This document shows positions 46,886-57,400 of a stretch of 64,000 nt of DNA, one piece after another. This DNA is from an uncultured Actinomycetes bacterium (GTDB lineage Bacteria; Actinomycetota; Actinomycetes; S36-B12; UBA10799). Location: NCBI GenBank assembly GCA_946803585.1, contig CAMPEQ010000007.1, forward strand, positions 218,451 through 282,450. Direction: 5' to 3'. Every line of letters begins with the position of its first letter. Positions within the stretch are counted from its first letter, which is position 1. Position numbers and translations under genes: made by a program. The notes below the pieces were generated by a model. That model was not told where the DNA came from, did not search any database, and saw nothing but the letters and a program-made list of their open reading frames with translations.

Positions 46886-48373
46886 TTGCACCCTGTAACA
46901 CAAGAGCGAAGTGCGCTGGCAACGGTCGCCGACGCGAAGGGACTTCTCGCCGAGTTTGGGCTTGCCGTGCTCGCAAGCGCCGCACTCGTGGTCTACTGCA
47001 CTCGACTGCGCGTGGATGCGCTCGACCTAACGAATCAGGTCAGTTCCATTGGTTCCATGATGTTCGCGTTCGCCATCGCGATTGCCCTGCCTACTGCAAT
47101 TCTTGCGGTTCTCGACTGGCGCCGTCCCAACCGATACACCAAGCGCGCGGCTGCGGCACTGCTGGCGGGTTCCACGTCCGGAATGGTGGCGGGAGGAATA
47201 GCGGTTGCCCTAAGCGGAACGTCATGCGCGATCAATTCACTCGGCGGCGATTCGGGCAGACTCGCGATTTGGGCAGCGCGGCCGGATCTCCTGCCAGCTG
47301 AGTATCCGCCGCTGGTTCCCAAGCTGATTGGGATCCTCTCGACACTCACTGGCACACCGGAACCACACACCTGGAAGGCCCTGTCCATCGCGCTCATTGC
47401 GCTGTTCGGACCGGTGCTCTACGTGCTGTGGCGGTTCATTGCGTCCGCACTTCAGAGCCTCTTCTTCGGCCCGCTTATCGGTATGGCCTATTTAGATCCC
47501 TACAAACCCTTCGTCTCTCTGGGGCTCGGCACTACGGTCTTCGGAATCGTGGCAGCAGGCCTCTACCTTCGCAACAAACCAACAGCAAAGCTCGCGCCGA
47601 TCCTCATAGGCCTGCTAGTCGGCATCACCGTCTTGATCTATCCCGGATGGATCCCCTGGGTAGCCCTCGGTTTCCTTGCGTACTTAGCGCTGTTGCCATG
47701 GCGGACACAGTGGCGCCCGCAGCTTCGCTTTCTCGCTCTCGCAGGTCTAGCTCTGCTAGTAACCGCTGGCTGGTGGGTCCTTGGGGCGCTCCCATCGGTC
47801 TCTGGTATTCAAGATCGCTTCTTCTACCACGACGTCTGGGTACGGCCCACCTACTTCGCTGCCTGGTTTGATGACGCGCCCGAGTTAGGGGTGCGACTGC
47901 CCCCGTTCGGCCCGCTCGGGGGCGTCGACGACTTCACCGTTCTACTCTTCCTCGCGGTCTTTGTTGGGGTTTGGCTCAAGGGACGCTCAACTTTGGTATT
48001 CATGCTCGGATCAGTCTTTGCGGGGGCGTGGGTTTGGAAAATGATGCTCGCGGGGCAGATGCGTGAGACCGGACTCGTTCAACTGTTTCCTCGCGGGAAC
48101 GCAGTAATGCTGGCAACCGCGCTGATCATCTCAGCGGTGGCTCTGATCAGTATCCTGCGATGGATCGCAGGGAAGATCGAACCAGGGAATCGGCTCGGAG
48201 TTCCGCTAGCCACTGCAGCCCTACTCATCCTGCCACTGGTGATCGCCACAACCGCCAGTTCGATCACCACTCGGTACATGCCCTCGGATAGCGGCAAAGG
48301 CGCTCTCACAAAGATTGCCCACACTTCGACTTGCTGGCCAATCCCAGAGAACCCGGATGTCTCCGTGGAGTAG
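46886..48373 (+). CDS. Membrane GT-C protein, weakly AftA-like
   Basis: The 495-residue protein has about eleven helices and the loop WAARPDLLPAEYPPLVPKLIGIL, which resembles the acidic/YPPL loop of the actinobacterial arabinofuranosyltransferase AftA (GT85). The large periplasmic C-terminal domain of AftA is missing; the protein ends with only about 40 residues after the last helix. The start is a TTG with no good ribosome-binding site, so the exact N-terminus is uncertain. AftA similarity is a judgement from motif resemblance only. Confidence 0.55.
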   Translation: MHPVTQERSALATVADAKGLLAEFGLAVLASAALVVYCTRLRVDALDLTNQVSSIGSMMFAFAIAIALPTAILAVLDWRRPNRYTKRAAAALLAGSTSGMVAGGIAVALSGTSCAINSLGGDSGRLAIWAARPDLLPAEYPPLVPKLIGILSTLTGTPEPHTWKALSIALIALFGPVLYVLWRFIASALQSLFFGPLIGMAYLDPYKPFVSLGLGTTVFGIVAAGLYLRNKPTAKLAPILIGLLVGITVLIYPGWIPWVALGFLAYLALLPWRTQWRPQLRFLALAGLALLVTAGWWVLGALPSVSGIQDRFFYHDVWVRPTYFAAWFDDAPELGVRLPPFGPLGGVDDFTVLLFLAVFVGVWLKGRSTLVFMLGSVFAGAWVWKMMLAGQMRETGLVQLFPRGNAVMLATALIISAVALISILRWIAGKIEPGNRLGVPLATAALLILPLVIATTASSITTRYMPSDSGKGALTKIAHTSTCWPIPENPDVSVE

Positions 48374-48378
48374 TTGGT

Positions 48379-48798
48379 TCAGCCAGCGCGCGGCGCGGGG
48401 TTTACACCTGGCTCTTTCTCCGTAATGTCTAGTTTGATTTCGCGACTCCGGCGTTCAACCATCGTGTTTTCGCGTTCAGCCGCGTCAATTGCCTGTTGGC
48501 GGACCAACTCAGTAATTGACCGTTCGATGTCGCGCATTCGCAAGTGGGTGTTGACGACTAGGTACATGACCACGACAGCAACGATGTAAAGCACAAGGTC
48601 CGCACCTCGGCCGACTCCGACCCAATTCGCCACGGACGTGACCAGTCCTGGGAAGAGAACCGCAGTTGCGATGAGTGCTCCCACTGACACGACAACGCCA
48701 ACTCGGAGAGCCTGCGAGCGATCATCCGTTCTATGTCGCAGTGAGATGAATGCTACGAACACAAAGGAACCGATCAAAAGGACTTGCACAAGTAACAT
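48379..48798 (-). CDS. DUF2304 small membrane protein
   Basis: The 139-residue protein has three membrane helices at the N-terminus and a long charged, helical C-terminus (MRDIERSITELVRQQAIDAAERENTM). This is the DUF2304 pattern; such genes almost always neighbour a polyprenyl-phosphate GT2 gene, as here (the GT2 ends five bases upstream). It probably supports that glycosyltransferase at the membrane. Confidence 0.82.
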   Translation of the reverse strand: MLLVQVLLIGSFVFVAFISLRHRTDDRSQALRVGVVVSVGALIATAVLFPGLVTSVANWVGVGRGADLVLYIVAVVVMYLVVNTHLRMRDIERSITELVRQQAIDAAERENTMVERRSREIKLDITEKEPGVNPAPRAG

Positions 48799-48802
48799 CG
48801 GA

Positions 48803-49498
48803 TCACCGCATCAGGAGGTCGACAACGATATTTACTGAGTTCACACTACTTTGACCCTTGGAGCGACTGTAGTCCGAGTAGCTAACGCTCACCGGAATCT
48901 CAGCGATCCGAGCGCGGTTGACCGCGAGAGTCTCAAGGATCTCCGAAGCATGCGCCATCTCCGCGTGACGCAACCGCATGTGCGATGCGGTCTCACGGGT
49001 AAACGCCCGCAAACCATTGTGTGTATCAGTGACTGGAAGGCCCGTCGAGAACCTGGTGTATCGCACGGCCAATCGCAGCATCGCCCGACGCATACCGGTA
49101 GCGCCACCATCACCAGAACTCCCCAGCATCCGCGACCCGAGCACGCAATCGACGTCGCCCAGACGAATCCTGTCCACCAGTCGAACCGCATCATGACAAG
49201 CGTGCTGCCCGTCAGAATCCATCGTGACGACAACGGAGGTCTCTGACCGCCGAAGCGCCCACTCCAGCCCGGTCTGGATCGCCGCTCCCTGCCCGCGATT
49301 CAGAACGTGACTGAGCACCACAGCCTCGGATGCTCGAGCAATATCCTTGGACGAATCACTGCTGCCATCATCAACAACGATCACGAGCGGAAACGTTGCG
49401 CACACATCATCCAAAACCGCTCGCAGAACTTCAGCTTCATTGAAAACCGGGATGACGACAGCGACGTCTTGCATCTGCTGGTGCTGAGACGTCGGCAT
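48803..49498 (-). CDS. GT2 family glycosyltransferase (DPM/polyprenyl-phosphate type)
   Basis: The 231-residue enzyme has the GT2 fold: AVVIPVFNEAEVLRAVLDDV, VVDDGSSDSS, NRGQGAAIQTGLEWA, the DxD-like TMDSDGQH, and a late THNGLRAFTRE. It lacks membrane helices, so the DUF2304 protein coded just downstream may supply them. The likely product is a polyprenyl-phosphate sugar, the donor for GT-C enzymes such as the two nearby membrane proteins. Confidence 0.88.
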   Translation of the reverse strand: MPTSQHQQMQDVAVVIPVFNEAEVLRAVLDDVCATFPLVIVVDDGSSDSSKDIARASEAVVLSHVLNRGQGAAIQTGLEWALRRSETSVVVTMDSDGQHACHDAVRLVDRIRLGDVDCVLGSRMLGSSGDGGATGMRRAMLRLAVRYTRFSTGLPVTDTHNGLRAFTRETASHMRLRHAEMAHASEILETLAVNRARIAEIPVSVSYSDYSRSKGQSSVNSVNIVVDLLMR

Positions 49499-49569
49499 CC
49501 GCTCAACCTACCTGAGGAAATCGAAAACCTCGTTCAAATCGGAGATCGCAGCCAACATCAGCAGCCTGG

Positions 49570-50397
49570 CTATCTGACAGGTACCGCTGCCGATACCCGA
49601 GCAAGGACTGCCATACGCGACCAGACCGACAAGAACTGCCACCCGTTGGCACTAGCGGCGGATGCTAGGCAGCGCTGAACGCCTAACTCCTCGCGCAACC
49701 TCCTCGCAGACGAGACCGTGGAGGAGGCAGCGCGATTGTGGCGTCGATAGCCGATCGCAATGCCGTCAACAGTGCCTACATCGTGACCGGCAAGCGCCAT
49801 CCTCACCAAGAGATCGAAGTCTTGTGCGACAACCAGTTCGGGATCGAATCTCATCTCGCGCACAACGTCGACTCGCCAGGCGATCGACGGGTGATACGCC
49901 CAATTACCGCTCGCGAGCGAAGCCACAAATCGCTTACCTTGAAGGTGGCTAGCGCCCTTGGGACGTAGCACTGACTTTGCTCTCTCCCGGACAGAGCTCA
50001 CTGGCCTGTCCTCCCCGTCTATGACCCGTACGCGGGGTATCACGATCGCAGGCTGGTCAAAGCGGCGCAGTGCCTCTAGGTATACCTGCTCGAAATCAGG
50101 TCCGACAACGTCATCGTGACCAACGAGGACCAGGTACTTCGCCGTCGCCGCGTCCACGCAGTGATTGAACACTCCGCTGATGCCCAGCCGCGCAGGCAAT
50201 CGTTTGTACCCAAAACGGTCACCGAATAGCTCGACGGTTCGCCTAATGTCGTCGGCTCCCGACGGATCCTCGACCACGGTCACTCGAACTGTTGGCGGCA
50301 AGTTCTTCCGGGCCGTATCCAGGGTCTGAAAAAGAAATGGTGCCGACCCAAAGGCCGGCACCATTACCTCAATCTCATTCGAGAACGACGGACTCAT
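49570..50397 (-). CDS. GT2-like glycosyltransferase
   Basis: The 275-residue protein begins IEVMVPAFGSAPFLFQTLDTA and has VVEDPSGADD, LGISGVFNHCVDAATAKYLVLVGHDDVVGPDF (HDD in the DxD position) and a conserved AQDFDLLVRMALAG near the C-terminus, all consistent with GT2 transferases of polysaccharide loci. It is 71 bases from the DPM-like gene, so probably in the same block. The sugar is not predictable. Confidence 0.82.
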   Translation of the reverse strand: MSPSFSNEIEVMVPAFGSAPFLFQTLDTARKNLPPTVRVTVVEDPSGADDIRRTVELFGDRFGYKRLPARLGISGVFNHCVDAATAKYLVLVGHDDVVGPDFEQVYLEALRRFDQPAIVIPRVRVIDGEDRPVSSVRERAKSVLRPKGASHLQGKRFVASLASGNWAYHPSIAWRVDVVREMRFDPELVVAQDFDLLVRMALAGHDVGTVDGIAIGYRRHNRAASSTVSSARRLREELGVQRCLASAASANGWQFLSVWSRMAVLARVSAAVPVR

Positions 50398-50423
50398 CTC
50401 ATTCTCACCGTGAGCGTCGGTCG

Positions 50424-51893
50424 CTATGCGTCGCCCGACAGCTTGTCGCGCAGGGCCTGAAGCGCCTCATTCGAGTCGCTATCGAGGGCACCCGAACCAT
50501 CTTCCGGCTTATCGGAGGAGTACGCGTTTGGTGCGTCTCCGGCGGCCTCTGCTGCCTCGGCATCGGCCTTCTTGGCCTCGTCGATCTGGGTCTTGTGCTG
50601 TTCCCAACGAGCGTAGGCATCGTTGTACTGACGCTCCCATTCGGTGCGCTGGTCGTCGAAGCCTTCCTTCCACTCCCCTGTCGTGGGGTCGAAGCCCTCC
50701 GGACCGATGTAAGCGCCGGCCTCGTCGTAGGACGCGGGCATTCCGTACAGGTAGGGATCGAACTCGTCGACCGCATCCGTACCGGAATCGTTGGCCTGCT
50801 TGAGCGACAGTGAAATCCGTCGACGCTCTAGGTCAATATCGATGACCTTGACGAAGATCTCATCGTCAACCGTGACGACCTGCTCGGGCATCTCGACGTG
50901 GCGCTCGGCCAACTCGGAGATGTGAACTAGACCCTCGATACCGTCGTCGACGCGCACGAAGGCACCGAACGGAACGAGCTTGGTGACTCGGCCTGGAACA
51001 ACCTGTCCGATGGCGTGGGTACGCGCAAACTGCTGCCACGGGTCTTCCTGGGTGGCCTTGAGCGACAGTGAGACACGCTCGCGGTCCAAATCGACATCAA
51101 GCACCTCGACCGTGACCTCGGTACCAACCTCGACAACCTCGCTCGGGTGATCAATGTGCTTCCACGACAGCTCGGAAACGTGAACCAGACCGTCTACGCC
51201 ACCAAGGTCGACGAAAGCGCCGAAGTTGACGATGGACGACACAACACCGTTGCGGACCTGGCCCTTTTTGAGCTGATCCAGGAAGTCCTGGCGGACCTGC
51301 GACTGAGTCTGCTCGAGCCACGCACGACGAGAAAGAACAACATTGTTGCGGTTCTTGTCGAGCTCGATGATCTTCGCTTCGATCTCGGTGCCAACGTAGG
51401 GCTGCAGGTCGCGAACGCGTCGCATCTCGACCAAGGACGCAGGTAGGAAGCCGCGCAGGCCGATGTCGAGAATCAAACCGCCCTTAACAACCTCGATGAC
51501 ACTGCCCTTAACCACACCGTCAGCCTCTTTGATGGCTTCGATGTCGCCCCAGGCACGCTCGTACTGGGCGCGCTTCTTGGAAAGGATGAGACGACCATCT
51601 TTGTCTTCCTTCTGGAGGACAAGGGCTTCGACCTCATCGCCGACGTTGACGACCTGATTTGGGTCAACATCGTGCTTAATGGAGAGCTCGCGGCTTGGGA
51701 TAACGCCTTCGGTCTTGTAACCGATATCGAGCAGGACCTCGTCGCGATCTACCTTGACGATGGTTCCTTCGACGATGTCGCCATCATTGAAGTACTTAAT
51801 CGTCGCGTCGATTGCGGCCAGCAGGGCCTCTTCGTCACCAATATCGTTGATTGCGATGCTTGGCGCGGCGTGCGTTGTGTCAGTTGTGGTCAT
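50424..51893 (-). CDS. rpsA: 30S ribosomal protein S1
   Basis: The 489-residue protein has four S1 RNA-binding repeats (about 35-105, 122-190, 208-278 and 295-365), e.g. EGTIVKVDRDEVLLDIGYKTEGVIP and VVSSIVNFGAFVDLGGVDGLVHVSELSW, plus an acidic, Ala/Glu-rich C-terminal tail. ATG 51893 fits the family N-terminus; the frame open to 52001 is not used. A TACCCT -10 candidate at 52014-52019 would give a leader of over 100 bases, which fits S1 autoregulation. Confidence 0.96.
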   Translation of the reverse strand: MTTTDTTHAAPSIAINDIGDEEALLAAIDATIKYFNDGDIVEGTIVKVDRDEVLLDIGYKTEGVIPSRELSIKHDVDPNQVVNVGDEVEALVLQKEDKDGRLILSKKRAQYERAWGDIEAIKEADGVVKGSVIEVVKGGLILDIGLRGFLPASLVEMRRVRDLQPYVGTEIEAKIIELDKNRNNVVLSRRAWLEQTQSQVRQDFLDQLKKGQVRNGVVSSIVNFGAFVDLGGVDGLVHVSELSWKHIDHPSEVVEVGTEVTVEVLDVDLDRERVSLSLKATQEDPWQQFARTHAIGQVVPGRVTKLVPFGAFVRVDDGIEGLVHISELAERHVEMPEQVVTVDDEIFVKVIDIDLERRRISLSLKQANDSGTDAVDEFDPYLYGMPASYDEAGAYIGPEGFDPTTGEWKEGFDDQRTEWERQYNDAYARWEQHKTQIDEAKKADAEAAEAAGDAPNAYSSDKPEDGSGALDSDSNEALQALRDKLSGDA

Positions 51894-52055
51894 GGAGAAA
51901 GGAACTCCGGTGGACGTGTTTCTCGTTGCGGACGCAGCAGGTCCTGTTCGGAAAGTAGCGGTGAACGACGAAACCTGCTCATGTGAGGCAACGCAAACCA
52001 ACTGCAGTCAATGAGGGTAGCTGATCCCGGCGTCGTACTGCGTCACTGACCTCTA

Positions 52056-53096
52056 CTAAACCGCGGCTGCTGGCGGGACCACTTCGGAGTCCTCCTCCGT
52101 TGGCTCCTCTTTACGAGGACGCCAGACCAGGAATCCGACGATTCCGCTCACGATTCCTGCGACCAACAGGATGATCGGCAGCGTGTTCATCAGGAAGTTG
52201 AGTTGATCAGCCTTTGACTTAATCCCTGGAGCTTCCTGCTCCACATACGCGGGATCCGCCCGGAGTTCGAACTGGAGAAACGTCAGCAGGTCGGTCGTAG
52301 CGTCGGGTCCGCGGAACGTCGTAAGTGATTGTTGAGAGGTATCAACGATCTGACCGGTGGTGGGCTCTACCCAAGTCGTGACGGTACTTGTGTAATAGGG
52401 ATTCACGACGATAGGTGTTGTGCCAGGTAGCCCCACCGCGTCCGAGGGAACGGACTGCTCAGAACCAGGTACCAAGGTCGGAGCGATGTTCTGGACGAAC
52501 TTGTAGGTGTTCATCCCAGCCCTCTCCTCCTCGCCGGCGAATGCTGCAGGAACCGCCGCCTGAATCTGATCATCCCAAATGTCGTAGCTTTGCTGCTCAA
52601 CAAAGAACGGCCATTTCAGTGGCATGACGCCACTAAAATCGACGCTATCCCCGGCGACGTTCGCGCCACAGCAGTTCGCAAGCAGCGAGTCCTGGCGGCC
52701 AAATGCATAGCGGGACGTCGTCGCCGTAATGAGTCGCCCATCCTCGTCGTTCGTGGTCGCAGACGCATCGGGGGTCGCGATATTGAGTCGGGAGAAGGTG
52801 TCGAAGACCGCAAGATTCTGTTCCTGCGCTGTGGACTGCTCGGCGGCGATGACATCACCCTTGGTGACGCGGGCGCCGACCGCGGGCTGGTTTGGCGGAT
52901 AGTACTTGTCAGTTGCAGGAGTCAAGAACTTAGAGAGGTCGAGCTGCTTGATTATGACGCCCACGCCGGAGGACTCGGTGTACTGATTCAAGGGGGTCAC
53001 CGCAACCGACGGCGCTACGTAGAACCGAAAGAGCGGCGCACAAACGATCAATGCGAAACCAAGTCCGATCAGCACAAGCCCAATGATCCGTTTCAT
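52056..53096 (-). CDS. DUF3068 membrane-anchored protein
   Basis: The 346-residue protein has an N-terminal helix (LVLIGLGFALIVCAPLF), a large outside domain with an NTYKFVQNIAPTLVPG-like core, and a C-terminal helix (TLPIILLVAGIVSGIVGFLVW) followed by a short acidic tail. This two-helix plan is the DUF3068 family of actinobacteria, whose function is unknown. I recall its mycobacterial homologue (Rv0227c) in the same gene group as the aftD locus, matching the neighbours here. Confidence 0.85.
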   Translation of the reverse strand: MKRIIGLVLIGLGFALIVCAPLFRFYVAPSVAVTPLNQYTESSGVGVIIKQLDLSKFLTPATDKYYPPNQPAVGARVTKGDVIAAEQSTAQEQNLAVFDTFSRLNIATPDASATTNDEDGRLITATTSRYAFGRQDSLLANCCGANVAGDSVDFSGVMPLKWPFFVEQQSYDIWDDQIQAAVPAAFAGEEERAGMNTYKFVQNIAPTLVPGSEQSVPSDAVGLPGTTPIVVNPYYTSTVTTWVEPTTGQIVDTSQQSLTTFRGPDATTDLLTFLQFELRADPAYVEQEAPGIKSKADQLNFLMNTLPIILLVAGIVSGIVGFLVWRPRKEEPTEEDSEVVPPAAAV

Positions 53097-53173
53097 TCCC
53101 TACCCCTCAGATTGACACCTACGCCGGAACATAGCGCATTATTGCTTCGTCGGCGGACGTTGACGTCGGCAAG

Positions 53174-53179
53174 TATGCT
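53174..53179 (+). promoter_or_regulatory. Leaderless -10 element for the acyltransferase gene
   Basis: TATGCT ends six bases before the GTG at 53186. Confidence 0.5.
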
Positions 53180-53185
53180 CGGGCC

Positions 53186-54406
53186 GTGCAGCGTTTGACC
53201 GTCCTGGATGGCTACCGGGCAGTAGCGGCACTACTTGTCGTCACGACACACGTTTCTTTTTCCACCGGATTCGTCCTGAGTCTTCCGCTCGGCGCCGTCT
53301 TCAGCCGTTTCGATATCGGTGTGACGATCTTCTTTCTGCTATCGGGATTTCTGCTCTATCGCCCGTGGGCACGTGTCGGCTTGACTGGCACCACCCCTCC
53401 GGCGATCGGGACGTACTTCAAACGACGTTTCTTCCGAATCATGCCCGCGTATTGGGTGGTTGTCCTCACCGTTCTTCTGATCCTGCCGACGGCCGTACTC
53501 ACAACAGGAACAGCACTTACAAACCTCACCCTTACCCAGTTCTACGTCACAGAATCGCGAGTAGAGGGACTAACGCAAATGTGGTCGGTCGCGGTGGAGG
53601 TGTCGTTCTATCTACTTCTGCCCGCCATCGGATGGCTCGTCGTGCGTAAGGCACGCGGCTCACTAGCGTCAACCCGGCGGCAGCTCGCAATCCTGGCCGG
53701 GATGTGGGTGGTGGGGGTCGGATTCACTGCCCTGCGAACTATTGGACCGTTGGGTGAGCAGCTTGGTATGGGCTTTTGGGTGGTCGGCTTTCTGGACTGG
53801 TTCGCCCTAGGCATGGTGATCGGACTCGCCTACGAACTACTTTCCCGGCCGGACCCACCCCGGTGGGCGCAGAGACTGCAAGTACTCGCCAATGAGACGA
53901 CCGCCTGCTTCATCATCGCGATAGCGCTCTTTGCCATCGCGTGCACACCAATCGCCGGTACGTATCTACTCGTTGGAGATGCTTTCGGTGACTTCGTTCG
54001 CCACCTTCTATACCCGGTTATCGCACTGTTCTTTCTACTCCCGGGGTTCCTGGCCAGCGATAAGCGCACGCTAGCCAATCGATTCCTGACCAGCCCCGTC
54101 ATGTTGTTCCTCGGAACGATCTCCTACGGGATCTTCCTTTGGCATCTACTCGTTCGTGATTTGCTAGCGCATTATCTTGACGTTCCAGTGTTCGGTGGCG
54201 GGTTCTGGTGGATGCTCCCACTGACAATCTTGATCACGATCGGCGTCGCCTGGGCATCGTGGCTTGGCATCGAAGAGCCACTGATCCGCTACTCACATCG
54301 GAAAAAGCCTGACCCAAGTCCAGATCAACGATCAGAACCGCCTGACCTCCGAGCGATTCCCGACCACGACCCCAACGCGACCCAGAGCACGACGGCAACG
54401 ACATAG
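53186..54406 (+). CDS. Acyltransferase family 3 membrane protein
   Basis: The 406-residue protein has about ten helices and the acyltransferase-3 motifs LDGYRAVAALLVVTTHVSF (catalytic His), FDIGVTIFFLLSGFLLYRPW and YFKRRFFRIMPAYWVVV. Such enzymes acylate sugars of the cell envelope, typically from the outer face. Its final 27 codons overlap the end of the AftD gene by 82 bases in convergent orientation. The disordered polar C-terminus is encoded in that overlap. Confidence 0.9.
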   Translation: MQRLTVLDGYRAVAALLVVTTHVSFSTGFVLSLPLGAVFSRFDIGVTIFFLLSGFLLYRPWARVGLTGTTPPAIGTYFKRRFFRIMPAYWVVVLTVLLILPTAVLTTGTALTNLTLTQFYVTESRVEGLTQMWSVAVEVSFYLLLPAIGWLVVRKARGSLASTRRQLAILAGMWVVGVGFTALRTIGPLGEQLGMGFWVVGFLDWFALGMVIGLAYELLSRPDPPRWAQRLQVLANETTACFIIAIALFAIACTPIAGTYLLVGDAFGDFVRHLLYPVIALFFLLPGFLASDKRTLANRFLTSPVMLFLGTISYGIFLWHLLVRDLLAHYLDVPVFGGGFWWMLPLTILITIGVAWASWLGIEEPLIRYSHRKKPDPSPDQRSEPPDLRAIPDHDPNATQSTTATT

Positions 54407-57400
54407 ACCGAGATGCTCTCAACCCAGTCTGGCGAGCGCGTGGAGATCGGCTGAGTCATTGCAAGTTGCAGCGCTACCAGGGTGAACCCACCAACTGCGA
54501 TGAGCCATATTCGCCACTCGGTTCGAGGTGCAAATAGCCGCTGCGCCGCCCAAGCGGTTAGGGCGGCGAGGACGAGAACCACTGGATTCCAGAGAATCAG
54601 GCAAACGCCGAGCAGCGTGACCGTCAGCATCCATGGCCTAGCGCCGTCGCTCACACCAGGAGGGGCCATCTTCTTGCTACGAACCAGCGCCAACCCGATG
54701 AGCGCGAGGATCGACAGGAATCCAACGACGAGTCCACCGCGATACAAACTGTCGGGCGCGAACTCCAAGGCCACAACCCCTGCCGAGCCCGCGGGCACGA
54801 CCCAGCCTTGTCGCCAACCATCAACTTCGATCGCAGTAAGTTTCTGATCTCCAAGGCGCGCTGTCCAGCCCTGGTTGAATGATTCGCCCGTCTCAAGGAC
54901 CTGCCCGCTAGATTCGGCCGCGACCGCCACCGACCGATCGGTTTCATCCCAGGAAACTACGTCAACCTGGGCAGCGCGGCCGGTTGGCGGGAGCCCCTCC
55001 GCTGGAAGAACGTCGATACGATCGACAATGAGAGTGTCCGTCGACTTTGCGACGATTCGGTGCCATCCACTATCGATCTCGATCGTCCGATTCCCCCCAC
55101 ATGGACTGAGCTCGAAAGCGCTTGATTCAAGCGCTTCCTTAGCTGTGAACGATCCACTCAATGCGACGGGCTTGCTGCCGGAGACCTTGACATCAATACC
55201 CTCACCGCAAGTCACCGGTACCTGAGCGGAAGCCGAAGTCCAGTCCGACCGAGATGCCGTTCCTTCGGTTGCTGAGTTGATTCCCACCTCAGCGATACCG
55301 AACGGAGCCAGTCGCGTCTCATCAAGATCAGACACGTAGGCGGGGCGAACGGAATCGATCCAAATCACAACAGAGTCAGTCAGCGCTGCTGGCACTTGTA
55401 CCGTCGTCGTCGCGTCGACGAACGCTCTCGTCTGTGTCGCTCCCGTATCTATCGTCACCGATAGAGGGCTAGACAGTCCGGGCCCTTGCGAGCTGTCGAT
55501 GGTGACTGACGTGACTTCCACAGGGTCGGGAAGCTCGATCTCCAGCCGAGGCCGGTCGTCCTCGCCTGAGGGGTACCAAGCCGTTTGTGGAATCCCGTCA
55601 ACTGCGCTCCCTGGCGAGGAAACAAAGTCCTCATATTCGGTGGACGATCCGCTTGCTCGGAGTCCAGCTTCGGACTCGAGGAACTCGCTGAACTCCGGAC
55701 TACCTCTGGGGCGTACGGCCGCACTCGTAACGTAGCTTCCCGCTTCAAACCATACCCATTGATCAATCCCCGATCGATCCTCGCCAACCCGTCCAAAGGC
55801 TTCCGCACAGCGATACTGACCGCCGATGTCGACACACTCAGGTCGACCGCCTGCGGTGGCAGATAGGACCGCGCCGCGGACGGGACCATCGGAGAACGTC
55901 CGCATTGGGCGAGTCGGCTCTAGTCCCGGAACCGACACCTCGGAGATTACAAACTGTTGGTCAATGTCCCCAGACGAATCCGTCAGCTCGAGGCGCAGGC
56001 TTTGGGTCGGATCGCCCCCAAGCGGTACCCGTACGGACTGCGCGAGGCCATCCACAACGACGGGAATCGTCTGATTCCCGGTGTCGAGGGTGATCGTGCG
56101 TTGGCTCGCGTTCGACTTCGGCAGCTCAATATCGACGTAGTTCAGCGCCAACTGATTCGGGAAGGTGACGCTCCACCATTGCCCAATGGCATTTGCGCCG
56201 GTGTCTGCAGATTTCCATGCGGTCTGCGGGTCACCATCAAGAGCGGCGAATGGTTGCGCGGATTGGTCTCGCGCCAGGTATGTGGTGGCCTGGCTCGCCG
56301 ATGATGATGCATCGACGGCCAGAATTCCATCAAGTTCAGCCAGCACGACAGGGTTCTGATCCGAGTCCAAGTAGTCCCGTACAGGTCGGTCTTGTAACCA
56401 GGCATCGTCGTGCGTGAGCGTGTTCGACTTACTTCCCCGAATGAAGCCGAAGTTGTTCTCTCTCTTACGCAACGTGTTGGTAGCGACTGCCGTCGTCGGA
56501 ATCAACTCGTAGCCCACGTCTCCGGCCTCAACGGTCACTCGGTCATCAAGGACCCCCGCGGCTGCTAGCGAGTACTGGGCCTCTGCGCCACCGACGATTT
56601 CCAGGGCACCGTCGACGCTACGCAACTGCGCCTGGGGCGCCGGAAGCGAGCCGACTTGGAAGACCTCGACCGCGTGATACGGAATGCCCTGAGGCGAGAG
56701 CTGCCGCTGTTCACCCAATAGGTAGTCATCGATAACCGGCCCAAAGGTTCCTACAACCTCGATTCCAGGCGAGCCCTCAAGCGCTCGATGAATGCGGTTC
56801 GTGGACTGGATGTCGACCATTTGCTGATCAATATCGTTTCTCACCACAATCCATTGCACCCCCGCGCGCTCAAGCACGGTCGCTAGACCAGCACTCCCCC
56901 GGCCATCCTCAAGGCGGGCAGATATCTCCTCCAGCAAGCGAGTGTGTCCAGCGTTACCCAGCGGCACAGAGTCACGCACATCCCACGCGACATCGCCAAT
57001 CGCCTGGAGAGGTTCGTCCTGTGTTCTCCCCCATTGGAACTGAGCCGCTGACGCGCTCGGGACCACGAGCGCGCGACCTTCGGGATTCTTCTCTGCCATA
57101 TACGCCGACGCGTCTCGCCAGTAGTCCGGTATGCCTTCATACGACCGGCCCGTCGTGACACCAGCAACGAGCGTCGCGAATACCGTCATCGCAAGTACCC
57201 CAACGACTCCTATCAAGGGCAAGCGATACCTAGATTTCTTCCACCCGCGGTCGAGCGCGTGAGCCTCTAGCTTCTGCGCACACATGGTGAGCAGCCATGC
57301 CATCGCTAGGACAAGCGCTATCCGCAAGACCGGATCGAACTTATGCACATTCCGAAGTGGCGCGAGTACCCCGTCGAAGGCAGATTGCGTCAGACCCTGG

